Shown: positions 23,815-36,419 of the stretch, one piece after another
Position numbering within the stretch: position 1 is the stretch's first letter
Layout of the letters: the number at the start of each line of letters is the position of its first letter
Source: Lumbricus terrestris
Taxonomy: Eukaryota > Annelida > Clitellata > Crassiclitellata > Lumbricidae
DNA length: 64,000 bases
NCBI GenBank assembly: GCA_949752735.1
Contig: OX457036.1
Coordinates: 14,327,516 to 14,391,515 of the forward strand
Direction of reading: 5' to 3'
The notes under the pieces: model-generated
Told to the model about the DNA's origin: nothing
What the model saw: the letters and a program-made list of their open reading frames with translations, nothing else
The model's database searches: none
Translations under genes and position numbers: made by a program

Positions 23815-24245
23815 ACACACACGCACACACACATTCATACATTCATACATGCATACATGCATACATGCATACACGCATGCGTGCATGCATACATACATAC
23901 ATGCATACATACATGCATACAAACATGCATACATACATGCATGCATACATACATGCATGCATGCATACATGCATACATACATACATGCATACAGTGTCAT
24001 ACATACACACATACATACATACATACATACATACATACAGTGTCATACATACATACATACATACATACAGTGTCATACATACATACATGCATACCTACAT
24101 ACATTCATTCATACATGCATACATACATGCATACATACATGCGTACATACATACATGTACATACATACATGTACATACATACATGTACATGCATACACAC
24201 ATACACACACATACACACACATACACACCCATACATACATAAATA
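23815..24245. repeat. (CATA)n/(CATG)n microsatellite
   Basis: About 430 bp of CATA and CATG words, with CAGTGTCATA recurring three times at 23993-24078. It opens 125-212-codon frames of His-Thr-Tyr-Ile type that are not genes. Confidence 0.95.
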
Positions 24246-24589
24246 CATATACGTTACATATAGGCTACCCGTTAAACAAATTGAACTTGGGGAAACGGCA
24301 AAAATTATTGAGAAATAAAATTAACGTCCATTTCACATCATTGAGTCTGTTTCTAATCGGTGTGAATTAGCTTTAGCGCGCGGACAACTGCACCGGTCAA
24401 CAACAGAATAACGTTTCGATAACAAATTGCCAATTTAAGTTCTGCGCTGTGGACCGAACTCGAACCACAAAGGTCAAGGGTCACAACGGTTGAGTCAGTA
24501 CAATCTGACCCATCAGAAACAATAATGACACTTGGGTAAATACACTAGCACTCCAAAGTAGTGGCGCATAGAAAATTGACAGTCAGCAG

Positions 24590-26050
24590 TAAATGTCATC
24601 CGATACATCGGCAGTAAACATACAGACCTATTGCAAAACACTATTAGAAAACATTGATGCCTGCCGGCAAACATTTACTCTGGGACACAATCAGAAAACA
24701 TTACCATAAAACTGTAAACACCGCTCGTGAATAAGCGGGTTCCCTGCACTTAGCTTTGAGGTAGCCTAAAAATTTGGAGCTTGCGTTTAATAGCCTAATA
24801 CAATCACGAGATGATTTGAATGGAAAAATAATTTATCGGCAAACGCGGCACGAAAGCGGTAGGTCCTACTAGATATCAGCATCAGGATTTATGCCCGGAA
24901 AGCATAATTGGAAATCATAAAACGGAAAATATTGCCTGAAATGCTATCGAAAAACGTTACCAACAAAATTAAACGCAATTATTGTCTTTCGGTTTTAAAT
25001 TAACCGATCAGCAATGGCAATTGAAGAGGCGCCATATAAATATAAATATAAATATAAATAAAAATATATAAATAAAAATAAATAGAAATAGAAATGCATC
25101 TAATGGATGAATGAATGAATGAATTGTCTTGTGGAGTGTGACTAGCTCATTGCACACGCTTTACCGCTGCTTTAACTGGCATGCATATTAATATAAAAAA
25201 ATGCCACGGAGAACAGAAGCATTACTATACGTAGGCCTATACCAAACAAACAATATAGATTACATTACAGAAAACATTGTTTGGAAAACGTGCGCCTAAC
25301 TGAACATTGCAGCAGATTTCAATACACTGCCTCAGAACATTGCACAAAACATATTAATATCAAACATTAGCACAAAACATATTAACATCAAACATTAGCA
25401 CAAAACATATTAACATCAAACATTAGCACCAAACATATTAGCATCAGACATTAGCACAAAACATAATCGCGAAACATTACTGCCTATTGTAAAAAAAATC
25501 ACCTCGACACAATACCACACAGTATTTCCTCAAAACGCAATCGTGCAAAATAGCAGCATAAAACAATACTGCAGCACATAGGCGTACGGGACATTTCGGC
25601 AGCGGGGGGGCAAAAAAAATTTTTGCCCGAAAAATCAGACGCCTTTTTTTTTGTTTAGTCATCCGCCCAAAATTTTCTTAGGGTTTCCCGTCCGAAAAAT
25701 CTGACGACCTTTTTTCTCCCTGCGTGCCCGAAAAATTCCTCCCGTACCTGTTTTGCCCGAAAAAAATTTCCGAATTTTTTTTTCACGACCATGCCTCTTT
25801 TGCCCGAAAAACACATTTGCCCGAAATTTGGGGGGCATTTGCCCCCCCTGGACCCCCGCCTCGTACGCCTATGCTGCAGCACCTTAGGTTTACTCAAAAT
25901 ATGACATAAAACAAAACAGTACCACAAAACATGACTGCAAAATATCAAAACATGACTGCAAAACATTACGTCATGACTCAAAAACATAAAAACACGACCG
26001 CAAAACAGTAAAACACGACCGCAAAACACGACAAGCAACAACTGCAGTCA
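24590..26050. repeat. Degenerate AAAACAT minisatellite region
   Basis: Words of the type CAAAACAT and AAACATTA recur throughout. At 25337-25462 they form four clear units of about 28 bp (CATTAGCACAAAACATATTA core). The array is split by a 297-bp MITE at 25577-25873. No gene is present. Confidence 0.7.
25577..25873. mobile_element. hAT-type MITE, CATAGGCGTACG family
   Basis: A 297-bp element with ends CATAGGCGTACG and CGTACGCCTATG (a perfect 12-bp inverted repeat), and a perfect 8-bp duplication CTGCAGCA (25569-25576 and 25874-25881). The interior has three degenerate units of TTTTGCCCGAAAAA type. Its intact ends and duplication suggest a fairly young insertion. Confidence 0.9.
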
Positions 26051-27640
26051 AATACACATCTACCAGCAAATATTGGCCACCGACTGCATTTAAACCTGAG
26101 CCTAATCCGATTCAACGACTTTTATAGCGTCGTTTCAAATTCCACAGCACGTCAGTCAAGCTAAATAGCATTCAGGAATTCTGGTCCTTTGGCGCATGCA
26201 GTCCCAACGAAATCTGATAGGTCAGAAATAGGTCAGGGCAACCAGAAATCAGGTTACACTGGGTAAGTAAGTAAGCAAGCAACTCGTCGTCAACTTTAAG
26301 CATTAATCCGTGCCGGTAAATCCACTGAGTCAACACTGCATAGCCTACGTCAATATTATAATGCGAAGTGAACTGGAAGAGTCACCAGCGACCGGCCCAC
26401 GCACACCCGTATAGCCAAACAACGTGGGACCGTTTAACGATTTATACCGACCGTCATTAGCATCCACAACCCACAACATACCGGAATATCGACAGAGAAA
26501 TTGAAATATTCTACCATTTAAACAACAATCGACTTTTCCCCGGCAAATATATCGATTTCCAATAAACCTTTCGAGCAGGAGACAATCCGAGAAAATGACA
26601 ATAGACGCCGATTCCGTCAGTTCTGCTGTCTAGAGTCGTAGAAGTATAAAAAATTTCGGTGATAGGGTAAGTTATGGCATCATGGAGCAGGGACATGAGG
26701 GTATTCGTGGGTTTAAGTTTAGAAATCTGAGGCATTGGAAAAGAAATATCTCTTCAGAAATGCTGGAACAATGGCTGGAACAATGGAAAAATTCCTAGAC
26801 GTACCGCAAGAACAATAGGCTAGAACCATTTCCATAAGTACTGTAACAACAGAACGAAATCTAAGATTTACTGGAACAACGAAAACCATTTACTAAACTT
26901 ACTAAAGTACTAAAACAATGGAACTTTTTCTGAGGCGTTGCAGCAATGGATGGAACCATTAATATTTCATCATAGCTGCATGGCACTAAGCGAGACTAAT
27001 ATCAATGTAGATTTTTCTACTCACATCTCCTCTTTCTAGATCACACAGAACACCAAGTCAGATGAATTCAAGAGTTAGGCCTATCAGTCAATTGGTAAAC
27101 TGTAGAAATCTTAAATTGTTTAATTCGAACTATAAGGCACAAATATATAGGCTACAATATGCATGTAAATATGTATATGATATATATATGCATTATAATT
27201 ACATATGCAACTCATATATAGAGGTCACGAGAGGTCGCAAGAGGGGTCATGAGGCAAACTAATAACACAGGGAGTATAATTAATAATTATCACATGTAAT
27301 TAATAATTATCCTAATATATTACTGGCAATTGTAACCACCCAATTACATAAAAACAGACGGATCATGAGCTAAAAAAATTTACAGATTTCCATACGCGAT
27401 AGATGCATTCAAATTAAATAAATATTTCAATTCATGGTGATCTGCACTAATAAATGCTAGATAATTCTGAGTATGTATAATTATGCTCTACATAAACCCA
27501 AATAACTAATTATCTTACCCTAATGACAATCCCTTTTAATTCCAGTATATAGGCATATCTCTTTAATGGCCCTATATAAATGCACCGATACAGATCTATG
27601 GAATCATTAAATCCACATATAATATATATATATATATATA
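26051..27640. other. No gene seen
   Basis: AT-rich, unique-looking DNA. Near 26760-26960 the word GGAACAATGG is iterated loosely. A LINE/SINE tail remnant may lie near 26115. No domain is recognised in the short open frames. Confidence 0.5.
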
Positions 27641-27644
27641 TAGT

Positions 27645-27652
27645 CGCACGCA

Positions 27653-27722
<70 letters not shown>
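27645..27722. repeat. (CA)n microsatellite
   Basis: About 75 bp of CA repeat, preceded by a TA run at 27618-27641. Confidence 0.95.
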
Positions 27723-27723
<1 letters not shown>

Positions 27724-28177
27724 GCATGCACAGATAAATCACTTGGATGCAAACCCGACCCGCTCATCCGTGTGAAATGCACTCCGTGTAACCGCCAGAG
27801 CAATAGAAAAATCGAAATGTATATATGTAGCAATTTCTGACTGCATATCGATTCAGTTTACTCGGCCGAGTGTAAGCTTATACTGCTCCGGGTGTACCCC
27901 GGTACAATTTTCGCGACGCCCGTTCATCACGGCCGAGCGGTTCTTTTAATTATCCGGCATCGAATCAATGCTGAAACTGTTTTGACAAGGTTGACTCTGC
28001 CTCTAATGATGACTCCGTAATTCATCAGCCGCCAGAGGGCCGGTTTTGCGCGGACTCACGTCAATATATAGGCTACGGTCGTTGCTGTCTGCTCGCTTGT
28101 TCGCGCGCTTTAATTTTGCTAATTCGTCTGCCGCTATTCACTCAATCGCCTTAGAATTTACTCCCTGCAATTCGCTT

Positions 28178-28318
28178 ATTAATTCTATAGAATTATTTTA
28201 TTCTTTTATTCATTCTATAGAATTATTTTATTCGTTTATTCATTCTATAGAATTATTTTATTCGTTTATTCATTCTATAGAATTATTTTATTCGTTTATT
28301 CATTCTATAGAATTACTT
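28178..28318. repeat. 30-bp minisatellite, about 4.5 copies
   Basis: Tandem units of 30 bp containing ATTCTATAGAATTATTTTAT, nearly identical to each other. Each holds the palindrome TTCTATAGAA. Because 30 is a multiple of three, one frame stays open as repeated SIELFYSFIH; I see no other sign of coding. Confidence 0.9.
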
Positions 28319-28700
28319 TCTCTAGTTTACTGATTCGTTGAGATATTCGCTTTTTTTATTCACCGATTCACTTTGGAATTATTCGTTCTATGCCATTTAA
28401 TATAATATGGAATTAGAATTGCAAATGAGCGATTATCTATACAGCCAGGGTCTTTTAAATCACAGTTATCACAGAGAGCTCAGGTTTGTTTAAGCAAGAG
28501 ATGATCGAACTCCAGAAACACAGTAACGCAGACAGTCAAACCGGAAATTGGACAACAAACTGGTTGAGACAGTGGCCGGTTGAAAGCGATATAAGTGGCC
28601 TTATTATACTGTGGGATGAATAACAAATCTGCTTCTTCTCAGCCCATTACTCAAATCTTCGGCAACGTGAGAGTACACAACTGCAATGATAATGTTCACA

Positions 28701-28708
28701 GTTATTAC

Positions 28709-28806
<98 letters not shown>
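28701..28806. repeat. (TTA)n microsatellite
   Basis: About 105 bp of near-perfect TTA repeat, just beyond the reverse transcriptase fragment at 28860-29120. Confidence 0.95.
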
Positions 28807-28807
<1 letters not shown>

Positions 28808-28859
28808 ATAAATTTGTAACACGCGCAAGGTCACACCGAAATGTGAATCTGAGGCGCGG

Positions 28860-29120
28860 ATAGTTAGAACGCCAGAGGAAGATGCAGTTAGAGATCCATG
28901 TGCTTGAAAGCCAAGAAGAAGTAGCCTATAGTGAGTTTTGAGCCGCTTTTTGAAGGAAGGAAGTAAAATTGAGCTTCGAAGAAAACGCCCTTCAGCAAAA
29001 GACAGATTGGCCAAGCGTGCAATACGGTGGGAGAAAACTTCAGCGCAGGAAAGTACAAGTGATGTTGGTATGAAATCCATTTGGGATGATTTTGGAGCCA
29101 TGCTTTTGAGAAGATTTTAG
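28860..29120 (-). pseudogene. CR1/L2-like LINE fragment (reverse transcriptase N-terminal part)
   Basis: The minus strand reads APKSSQMDFIPTSLVLSC, then RIARLANLSFAEGRF (about 28990-29095), then a frame change near FKK. This is the segment just before the reverse transcriptase fingers in CR1/L2-type elements, where a P-x-SLL...LANLSF...FK pattern is usual. The piece is short and frame-broken. The (TTA)n run lies beyond its downstream end. Confidence 0.7.
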
Positions 29121-29280
29121 ACTTCAAAGTAGGTGACAGATGGTAGCCTAAGTCAGTAAAGGTAGATCCAGAGAAATCAGAGTCAAGCAGCATTCCATAG
29201 TATAGCCTAACACAGTTCACGCCATCATGGTGTTTACGCATGATATGCAAGATTGTATATTGCAAGCTTTTACGCATGCC

Positions 29281-29424
29281 ATTGTATGTATGTATGTATG
29301 TATGTATGTATGTATGTATGTATGTATGTATGTATGTATGTATGTATGTATGTATGTATGTATGTATGTATGTATGTATGTATGTGTGTATGCATGCATG
29401 CATGTATGTATGTATGTATGTATG

Positions 29425-29455
<31 letters not shown>

Positions 29456-29490
29456 CTATGTATGTATGCATACATGTATATGTATGTATG
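29281..29490. repeat. (GTAT)n microsatellite
   Basis: About 200 bp of GTAT with GCAT and GTGT variants. Met-Tyr-Val-Cys and Ile-His-Thr-Tyr frames on the two strands are artefacts. Confidence 0.95.
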
Positions 29491-29758
29491 CGTGTATATC
29501 AGAACAATAAATATGGCACTTTTTAAGTGCATAAACGAGAATACTGCAGACATAGCCGAATGCGTTTTTAATGTGCATAGACATAGGCAAATGAATGCAA
29601 AATCATGGTACATGTGTATACACATCTCAAAGTGGAATCTATTACAAAAATGCAATTAACCCACGCAGAACCCTTAACACACGATCATAGGCTATACAAT
29701 GTTATGCATACATACATTTATATAAGCCTATATATATGCAGTACTATATATATGTAGT

Positions 29759-31023
29759 CAGGGCCGTTTTAAGGAGTTTTGGGGCCCTAGGCACCAACCC
29801 TAACCCTAGAAGTAGCCATGAGTCCAATCTAGATCCTTTAAAGCTGCTGTGAAATCAAGGTTTCTGGGAACTGAGAATTACGGGTATTTGCCGGTCGATT
29901 GCTGAGACGTGTAGCGCCGAGAGGGGAAAGTATGGGGAGAAAATTTGCCCTCCCCACCAGAAATTGTTGAATTTTCACATGGCAATGACTGCGCATTTTT
30001 AGCTGCATTTATAGCAAAATTGATCAACTATTGCAGTGTTAACATGAGTAGGCCTAGCCTAAGACTTCAATAAATATTCTGACCATTATTATAATTTCTT
30101 TTTCAATTTCCACATTGTAATGGCAGCATTGCATTTTGTAAGCCGAGATCTTAACAAAAGTTACTCTATTATTTCAGTGCTTATAACAAAAGAGTGATTT
30201 ATGAATTATTACAATAATGATTTCTCTACGTATCATGTTCAGCAGCTCAGTTCTGCTGCTTCTGGACCATTACACTATAATGAATAACTGCAGACAGGTT
30301 TGTAATTGCGTAAGCCATTCTTTCTTTCACATGAATAATTATTAGCTTGGGTCTATTCCCGTTGCTGAAAAAGGTCATGCGCATTGCTGACCCAGGACAC
30401 ATTAAATTTTATCTGAATCGTTACAGATGCTACACAAACCAAGGAACAACTTCCAAAATCGGGACACCGTGTATAGTAATGATAGCCTACTGTTTTAGCC
30501 TACTAAGTGTTCAAGGGACAAAACATTTTGAAAATTTAAAAGTTTGACATTTGAAAGGTAGCACGGAAAGACGCCAATTAATTAGTCGTGCAAAAATAGT
30601 CATGTAGGCCTACAAATATTAACAGTAAACTATACTCATTGTAGCCTAATATGATGTTATCATATATTTTATTAGTAGATTTTATCTTTATAATCCTATA
30701 TTACTAGATTTCGTGTAATACAATAATGTAAACAGCAATTAAAACTATTAGTATGTGGTCAAATGTTTTGGATACTGGGTATAGTCATTATTTTCTGGGT
30801 GAAGTCTCCCCAACCCGGAAGATGCCTGAACGTAACCCTATTTCCGCCTCAATCTCTCAGTGTCAGATATAGAGTAGTTTAACATAGATCTACATTAAAG
30901 TTCGTATAATAATTATGTTGCTAATTTGTAATGCGATGTAGTATTTTGGGGCGTCGCTGGGCCCCCCTGTTGCGCGGGGCCCTAGGCACGTGCCTCGCGT
31001 GCCTTGGCCTTAAAACGGCTCTG
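29759..31023. mobile_element. hAT-type element, CAGGGCCGTTTTAAGG family
   Basis: A 1265-bp element that begins CAGGGCCGTTTTAAGG and ends CCTTAAAACGGCTCTG (with one extra GG near the right repeat). It has a perfect 8-bp duplication TATGTAGT (29751-29758 and 31024-31031). Next to the ends, GGGGCCCTAGGC on the left mirrors GCCCTAGGCAC on the right. It has no transposase domain, so it is non-autonomous. Part of its interior recurs at 13965-14420. Confidence 0.88.
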
Positions 31024-31031
31024 TATGTAGT

Positions 31032-31630
31032 TACTGATGCACAAATGCAAAGTATTTCATCGATCTAATTATAGTCATTATTATACACAAATTATGTTAA
31101 TGTCACAATGTCATTATTGTATCATGTTTGTTTGTTGTTTTGGTTGAGGAAAAATAAATAAAAAATTTAAAAAATCCCAAATATGTCGCCACTGTCGTGC
31201 TGAATCCATTTAGATCTATTATTAGGAAAGAAGCCAATCCAATGCTAAATAATATCTGTATCTGTATAATGTCTGTAGGCCTATCTCGGATTCTAGCGGA
31301 TTTATTCTTGGCTTTTGCTCATCATAGAGACCGAAATAATTTCAATAATTATTATTTTGAACGCGTCAGTCAAAAATCATCATGTTCAACATCGTCAAAA
31401 CTTACTGATGACCGATGAGTAAAAAACCGATTCGATATTTCGATGTTTCAGCTTAGAACTGCAGATCTGTCTAAATTATTTTCTGGTTCTGTCGCAGACA
31501 TTTGCGCTCGATGATGAGCCTCGACCTGATTTAGAATATCATTACGCGACTGTTTTACTCAGGTCGCAGTGTTCATCCGCATCGTAAAATAGTCCATTTC
31601 TGGCGACAGACCCATATAACTGATATTGAA
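31032..31630. other. No gene seen
   Basis: AT-rich DNA without recognised features. The short open frames have no domain similarity I can identify. Confidence 0.5.
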
Positions 31631-31639
31631 ATATCATTA

Positions 31640-31980
31640 GGGTACGAAGGGGGAAGGGGTGGCAGAGAGGTAGGATGGGCGGGAGAAAGACGAGGGGGAG
31701 TAGAAAGACAGATACGCAGACATGCAGGGAGTCTGAGAGGCGGGGAGGAAGAAAGCTAATAGGTGGGATGGGAGGAGAAAGACTGGGAAGCAGGAAGGCA
31801 GAATGTCAAGCAGGAAAAGAGGTAGACTGAGTCAGAGTGGCATGCAATGAGGAAGGCAGAGAGGAAGGCAGAGAGACAGTAGAGAGAGGTAGAGAGGCAG
31901 GGAGCGGAGAGGAGAGGCAGAGAGGAAGAGGCGTGGACGCTGAGAGCAAGCATTGAGTAATGGAGGGAGGGAGTGAGGCG
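31640..31980. repeat. Purine-rich low-complexity tract
   Basis: GGGA/GAGA/GGCAG-rich DNA. Ser/Leu/Pro-rich frames on the opposite strand are artefacts. Confidence 0.8.
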
Positions 31981-32072
31981 GGGTGGAGAACGGAAGACTG
32001 ATGGATGGCGGAAGATTTAATGCCATAGACACTTTCACGGATGCCAGACTCGGAGCCAGTTGCTGCAGCTGC

Positions 32073-32080
32073 CACACACA

Positions 32081-32147
<67 letters not shown>

Positions 32148-32290
32148 ATACACACACGAACAAACATCCATACGCTGACACAGAAACACATACGCACACG
32201 CAACATACACAAGCACACGCACACATACACACAAACACATGCGCACACACACACACATGAGCCCACACACAAACACACGCATGCGCACAG
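32073..32290. repeat. (CA)n microsatellite and derivatives
   Basis: About 70 bp of pure CA at 32073-32144 followed by CACA-rich variants to 32290. Confidence 0.95.
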
Positions 32291-32799
32291 CGACCGGAAA
32301 TGAGAAGTATCATCGACAACCGGAAGTCGACTGATGACGCCTGTGATCCATCCGATTCAATCTTCATCAACAACTTCCGTCGACCGGAATCCATCCGAAA
32401 GTAATGACTCGAAAAAACGACAGAAACTAATGTGGTCAAAGCAATGGCATGACATGGCAAAAACTAATATTGTCTCGTCTTTGCAGCTGAACTTTGACTG
32501 AACTTTAATCTCCAAAGGATCAGACATTAATGGGGTTTAGTCGGAATGATTTATCTAACGGTGCTACCGAAGCCTTTAGATAAACAGATCAACAGACAAG
32601 ATTAGGTTATATTAGATTAACATGCAATTGGTTCGGTAACCTCATGTTCGACTGGGTCAGGTCACATCAATAAAGGTCAGGCTATATTTAATTGGATCAA
32701 ATTAGCATATAATATAGCCTTATATAGGTCAGGACAAGGGTCATCGCAGATCCACGGAGCCATATACATATAGGGAAAGAGATGTACACACACAATGAT

Positions 32800-33200
32800 A
32801 CAAAGACAGAGACAAAGAGACAGACCCAGACAGACGAAGACACACGAACAAGGACACACAGACGAAGACACACAGACGAAGACACACACGAAGACACACA
32901 AACAAAGACACACAGATGAAGACACACAGACGAAGACACACACACACATGAAGACACACGGACGAAGACACACAGACGAAAACACACACACGAAGACACA
33001 CAGACGAAGACACACAGACGAAAACACACAAACGAAGACACACAAACACACGAAGACACACGGACGAAGACACACAGACGAAAACACACAAACGAAGACA
33101 AACAGACGAAGACACACAGACGAACACACACAAACGAAGACACACAGATGAAGACACACAGACGAACACACACATACAAGAAGACACACAAACGAAGATT
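32800..33200. repeat. 12-bp minisatellite (ACACAGACGAAG)n
   Basis: About thirty units of 12 bp with ACACACGAAG and ACACAAACG variants over 400 bp. The 118-170-codon frames on both strands (Thr-Gln-Thr-Lys or Cys-Val-Phe-Val) are repeat artefacts. Confidence 0.92.
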
Positions 33201-33537
33201 CACATAGACGCAGATGGAGGTATATAATTATTTTTCTATTCTTGATGCGACCCTGTCGGCCAAATTGGTCATCATGATGAAGTCAAACGAAATTCGTCGC
33301 TCAAACACAAGACAATGTGTCACAATTCGTCACAATGGCACATGTCTTAACAAAGGACTTGCGCCTATAATTATTATAGAGACATGTGATGAATAATAAA
33401 CATTGCAAAATAAACTCAGCAAGTTTTGTGTCCTGATGAGCACGTGATAGAATAGTGGTTAGGATGTTGAAAGTCGATGGAAATGTCGGGAGTTTAGTAC
33501 CTCATCAGGGCAGAAGTTTGGTCTGCACCCCTATTTG

Positions 33538-33749
33538 TGGGGCGCGGTGGTGTAGTGGGTATGTTCGTTGCCTTGCAACCGGAGGTTGCAGGTTCGAATC
33601 CACATCAAGCCGCTTCGTAAGGACCTTGGGCAAGTCCTTCACTCGCAATTGCTCAGCGCTTTGGCTCGAAACTTCGATTCAGTGTCCGCTCTGCAGTCGG
33701 GAACGCTTCTGAGGAGAGAGCTTGAAGGGGCGCTATAACAAGTGCACAT
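33538..33749 (+). mobile_element. tRNA-headed CORE-like SINE
   Basis: The best preserved copy. Head TGGGGCGCGGTGGTGTAG, B box GGTTCGAATCC, CORE-like GGACCTTGGGCAAGTCC, then CAGTCGGGAACGCTTCTGAG and GAAGGGGCGCTATAACAAG. The 3' end matches the LINE tail at about 6355-6410. An ACAT-type run follows the tail. Confidence 0.9.
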
Positions 33750-34085
33750 ACATACATACTATTCTATGTGTATCTGCACGAATACATGTATGTATGCATT
33801 CATGCATATAAGCAGGTATGCATGTGTACAGGTATGCATGTATATGTATGTATACGTATGCACTATGTGCACATACATGCATATAATATGTATGCGTGCA
33901 AGTATGCATATAAGTATAAACGTACGTTAGTGTATACTATATGCATGTATGTAAGTATATATGTATGTATATGTGTGCTTAACTGTAAGTATTATATGTA
34001 TGTATATGTGTGCTTAACTGTAAGTATATATGTATGTATATTTGTGCTTATTTGCCTATGTATGTATGTATGTACATAAAATTAT
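33750..34085. repeat. TATG/TGCA-rich region with a 46-bp duplication
   Basis: Degenerate TATG words follow the SINE tail. GTGTGCTTAACTGTAAGTAT occurs twice, about 45 bp apart, at 33972 and 34010. No gene is seen, nor in 34085-35025. Confidence 0.7.
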
Positions 34086-35024
34086 GTACATGGACATGGC
34101 AGAGGAGAGTACTTGAAAACAACTTGCCCATGGTCATTAGATGGTGTCTAACCCGTGACATGCAGCATATTAATCATCGTCAAAGCATGCCACCAATTAT
34201 AGACCAGCGTATCGTAGAAATGACAAGTGCATAATTAACCTATTAAGATAACCTATTAATAAAAATATAAACACGTGTAATGAAGAACGAGACAGTTGCT
34301 ATAATTATAGACCGAATCCCAACATTGACAATAACACACATCCGTCTAAAATGCCATCGAATGGAGCAGAGCGACGTTATTATACAAACTCTACAACTAT
34401 ATATAGCCTATGTATATATGTATGAAAGTATGCATAGCATTGCGACTCATAAGAAGAAATGGGTTACTAAGCGTTCCATGTGAATTCGCAGTGGTTCCAG
34501 AGTGAAAATTGCCAGGAGCTGAAGGGTTCAACACGAGTTTTTCTTATGCCGCTCCCATAGTAAATTATCCTTGTCACCCCTCAACTTCACTTGACTCATA
34601 GTCTGACGACCCCAACCCAACCCCATTACAGCCTATGCCGACAATTCTGATACTGAGTGACTCTAACACAATCTTCTAAACCACTTTAATAAAACCTATA
34701 CCTCTATGTTACGTGTAAGTGCAGTGCTTAATTCCAAAACAATGCGAATGCAGGCACACTTACCAAGCAACTCTAATATCAATGATACACCAACAAGCGT
34801 CGAACCCAAACCACTCCGTCAACTTTCCCCCACCTTCCGTATCCACCACCACCACGACCACCGACCTGGTGGCTTAATTTCGCGCCCCTGCGGCTGGACT
34901 CCCCACTGACCGAGCGATTAATCCAGACGAGCCATCTAGTCAAGAACAACGACGAATACTCTGACGCAATCTCTAGCATCAGTAACACCGTCGCCACTAT
35001 CACTACTAACCACCAGTCATCTGC

Positions 35025-35036
35025 AGTAGCTGCTGC

Positions 35037-35074
<38 letters not shown>

Positions 35075-35090
35075 CGCGAAAGCAGCAGCG
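35025..35090. repeat. (GCT)n trinucleotide repeat
   Basis: About 16 GCT/GTT triplets followed by GCAGCAGCGGC. No exon context is visible around it. Confidence 0.85.
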
Positions 35091-35164
35091 GCTTTCGGCT
35101 TCAGCGCACGCGCGCCTGGGCTTCGTCAATTTATCGACACACGCGACAGTGCGGCAGCGTCATC

Positions 35165-35500
35165 ATGCGGGTAGAAGTATGGACGGAGGGGACGGAGAGC
35201 GAGAGAACTAACCAAAGAGAGGGAGACAGAAAAACGGACAGAGTGGGGGACGGAGAGACGAGAGAGTAACAGAGAGAAACGAGAGAGAGACAGACAGACA
35301 GAAAGACAGTAGACAGACAATAGACAGACAGACAGAGTGGGGACGGAGAGAGCAAGAGAGACCCACAGACAGATAGACAGGCAAACATACAGCGAAAGGA
35401 CAAGGAAACAGAACAACAGAGACACAAAGACGGATATACAGACAGACAGAGAGAGAGCCAGAGAGACAGAGGGGCAGAGAAAAAAAGATAGATATACATA
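35165..35500. repeat. GAGA/GACA-rich low-complexity tract
   Basis: Purine-rich GACA and GAGA words. The large Ser/Leu/Cys frames on the minus strand are artefacts. The stretch 35500-36045 has no recognised gene. Confidence 0.85.
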
Positions 35501-36048
35501 CGGATGCAAGGGGAGGATTGTGAGACATAAAGGAGACCGTCCACACGAGACAGCAGTGCGAGAGAGAGGTGGACTTTGTCCCTCCACTCCCCGGGTCCCC
35601 CTCCACGCCCCCCCCACCTCCACCTCCGTGGAGTGGAGGGCAAAGAGAAGCAGAGAGAGAAACGGAGATAAGATGGAAGGGAATGTCGGACTTAGTGACG
35701 CACGCACGCATGGGCGGATTGACACACGCCTTAAAACTCGACAGCTGCCTCTCCAGACGGACGAAAGCGCAACATAAGCCAGACCGTCGGCATGACCATT
35801 GACCACTCTGTGACATTTAACCCACCACCCCAACCTCTACCCCGCGCACACCCCTGTCAGAATTCTGGATTTTAAAAAATGCATCACACTCCGATGGACA
35901 CGGACAACAATATATATAGTCGGGCAATATTTCTGCAGTCCAAAAAAAATCATTAATCTGCACGACAGGCATCGGTTTCCTGCCAAGCAGTTTGAATAAT
36001 ATGATTCATCGTAAACATTCTTTTTTTAAATTATTTTTTATTTCTTGC

Positions 36049-36253
36049 ATTTGCTATAGCGCCCCTTCGAGCTCTCTATATTCAGAGGCGCTCCGACTAC
36101 AGCGCGGATACCGGAGTTTCACGCCGAAGCGCATAAGCAATTGCGGGTGAAGGACTTGCCCAAGGCCCCTACGCGGCGGCTTGAGGTGGATTCGAACCTA
36201 CAACCCTCCGGCTCCCATGCATTGAACTGCACCACAACACCACTGCGCCCCAC
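36049..36253 (-). mobile_element. tRNA-headed CORE-like SINE
   Basis: On the minus strand: GTGGGGCGCAGTGGTG head, GGTTCGAATCC B box, GGCCTTGGGCAAGTCC CORE-like part, GAGCGCCTCTGAA and GAAGGGGCGCTATAGC tail. Confidence 0.88.
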
Positions 36254-36419
36254 GTTTGTTTTGTATCTTTGCTAAATGGATAATCTGGGCGCACAGGGCA
36301 CACGGCGATGCTCAGAGACATTTTCTAAAGATTTTAGCTAACTAGTTAAGATATATTATTTTCTCTCATTTTGCATATTTTTGCAGAACCTGCTGCCGTT
36401 TCTTTTCACTAGTTTATTT

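Noticed and set aside
29795..29812. Telomere-like ACCCTAACCCTA
   Set aside because: Only two units, inside a hAT-type element; no array.
33590..33602. tRNA genes suggested by GGTTCGAATCC boxes (also in the other SINEs)
   Set aside because: The boxes are in SINE heads. No complete cloverleaf with acceptor stem is seen, and the same 200-bp body follows each one.
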